This document shows, one piece after another, positions 63,100 through 64,000 of a stretch of 64,000 nt of DNA; within the stretch, counting starts at the first letter, position 1, and each line of letters starts with the position of its first letter. Origin of the DNA: Pseudomonadota bacterium. Lineage in GTDB: Bacteria; Pseudomonadota; Gammaproteobacteria; Burkholderiales; Burkholderiaceae_C. Location of the stretch: NCBI GenBank assembly GCA_021819435.1, contig JAKARB010000010.1, forward strand, positions 62,001 to 126,000, in the 5' to 3' direction. The notes under the pieces were generated by a model. It did no database searches. It saw only the letters and a list, made by a program, of their open reading frames with translations, and was not told the origin of the DNA. A program made the position numbers and the translations under genes.

Positions 63100-64000
63100 C
63101 GACCCGCCGTCGCGACGTGCTGCGACACGGCGCGGCCTGGTGCCTGGGCACCGGGCTGCTGGCCGGTTGCCGGGATGCCGGCGTCACGACCTTGCGCCCA
63201 GGCATCGCTGGCGGCTGGGTGGGTGCCCAGGTGGACCGTGGGCACGCCTGGCGCGATGGCCGACTGCCATCCTCCGCTGGGGGCGAGCCGGTGCGTCGCG
63301 TGCACACCCTGATCGTGGGCGCGGGCGTGGCGGGCTTGTCGGCCGGGCGTGGCTTGATGCGGGCCGGCATCGACGACTTCGCCCTGATCGACCTGGAGGA
63401 TGACCCGGGCGGCAACGCACGCGGGCACCAAATCCAGGGCATGCGCTGCCCGCTCGGGGCCCATTACCTGCCGGTGCCCGACGATGGGGCCGAGGATGTC
63501 GCTGCCTGGCTGGCCGAACTGGGTTTGATCCGGCGCCAGGCGGGGCGCTGGGTGGGCGACGAGCGCCACCTCGTTCACAGCCCGCAAGAGCGCCTTTTTG
63601 TGCCGGACGGAGGGCTGTCGCCACCGCAAGCCAATGGCTTCTGGCGCGGGCGCTGGCAGGAGGGCCTGGTGCCCGGAGCCGAAGACCCGGCGATGCGAGC
63701 CGACCTGCATCGTTTGCGCCATGCCATGGCCGCAGCCTTGTCTGGTGTGCGCCTGCGCCTGCCAACGTGGCGGACGCCTTGGTCAGCCCAACTGACTGCC
63801 TTGGACCAGGTCACGTTCGCCGACTGGCTGTCCCGGCAAGGCGTGCGCACCCGCGAACTGCTGTGGTGGTTGGACTACGCCTGCCGGGACGACTACGGCG
63901 CGGGCTTGTCCCGGGTCTCTGCCTGGGCGGGCTTGCAGTACCTCGCCAGCCGCCACGGCCTGGGCATGGGTGACGACGAAGGCGCCGACGCCGGTGGACG
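63096..64000 (+). CDS. FAD/NAD(P)-binding oxidoreductase with Tat-lipoprotein-type signal, 3' truncated by window
   Basis: MTTRRRDVLRHGAAWCLGTGLLAGC (RR + LAGC lipobox); VHTLIVGAGVAGLSAGRGLMRAGIDDFALIDLEDDPGGNARG; frame open to window end. Confidence 0.85.
   Translation, partial: MTTRRRDVLRHGAAWCLGTGLLAGCRDAGVTTLRPGIAGGWVGAQVDRGHAWRDGRLPSSAGGEPVRRVHTLIVGAGVAGLSAGRGLMRAGIDDFALIDLEDDPGGNARGHQIQGMRCPLGAHYLPVPDDGAEDVAAWLAELGLIRRQAGRWVGDERHLVHSPQERLFVPDGGLSPPQANGFWRGRWQEGLVPGAEDPAMRADLHRLRHAMAAALSGVRLRLPTWRTPWSAQLTALDQVTFADWLSRQGVRTRELLWWLDYACRDDYGAGLSRVSAWAGLQYLASRHGLGMGDDEGADAGG

Overview
The window is a GC-rich, densely coding chromosomal segment, judged from gene content and order to be from a betaproteobacterium (Burkholderiales). 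I saw no tRNA, rRNA, CRISPR array, transposase or prophage. Most of it is housekeeping or biosynthesis: rplU-rpmA-obgE-proB, rppH/proS/lytic transglycosylase, hemA-prfA-prmC, grxD-ubiX, queE-queD, bioA-bioD and bioF, miaB, dinB, ctpA, moeB. Accessory content sits between these blocks. It includes a BLUF protein divergent from a Crp/Fnr regulator, an MCP paired with an outer-membrane protein, a porin plus Fbp-type ABC importer with a TctD/TctE-like two-component system, and an EAL protein / orphan binding protein / hybrid kinase group. The most interesting items are: (1) a tightly packed 3'-terminal cluster running off the window, SPFH-SHOCT / double zinc-ribbon DUF4178 / DUF350 / membrane aminopropyltransferase / Tat-lipoprotein FAD oxidoreductase, which looks like a polyamine-linked membrane system; (2) a ~900 bp non-coding region at 51.5-52.4 kb holding two diverged, inverted copies of a modular hairpin element whose stems differ by compensatory changes; (3) an ObgE GTPase with a ~15-copy histone-H1-like PAKKAA tail encoded by an 18-bp tandem repeat; (4) a short BLUF protein lacking the usual WSM methionine. 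All family calls come from reading the translations; no searches were run.
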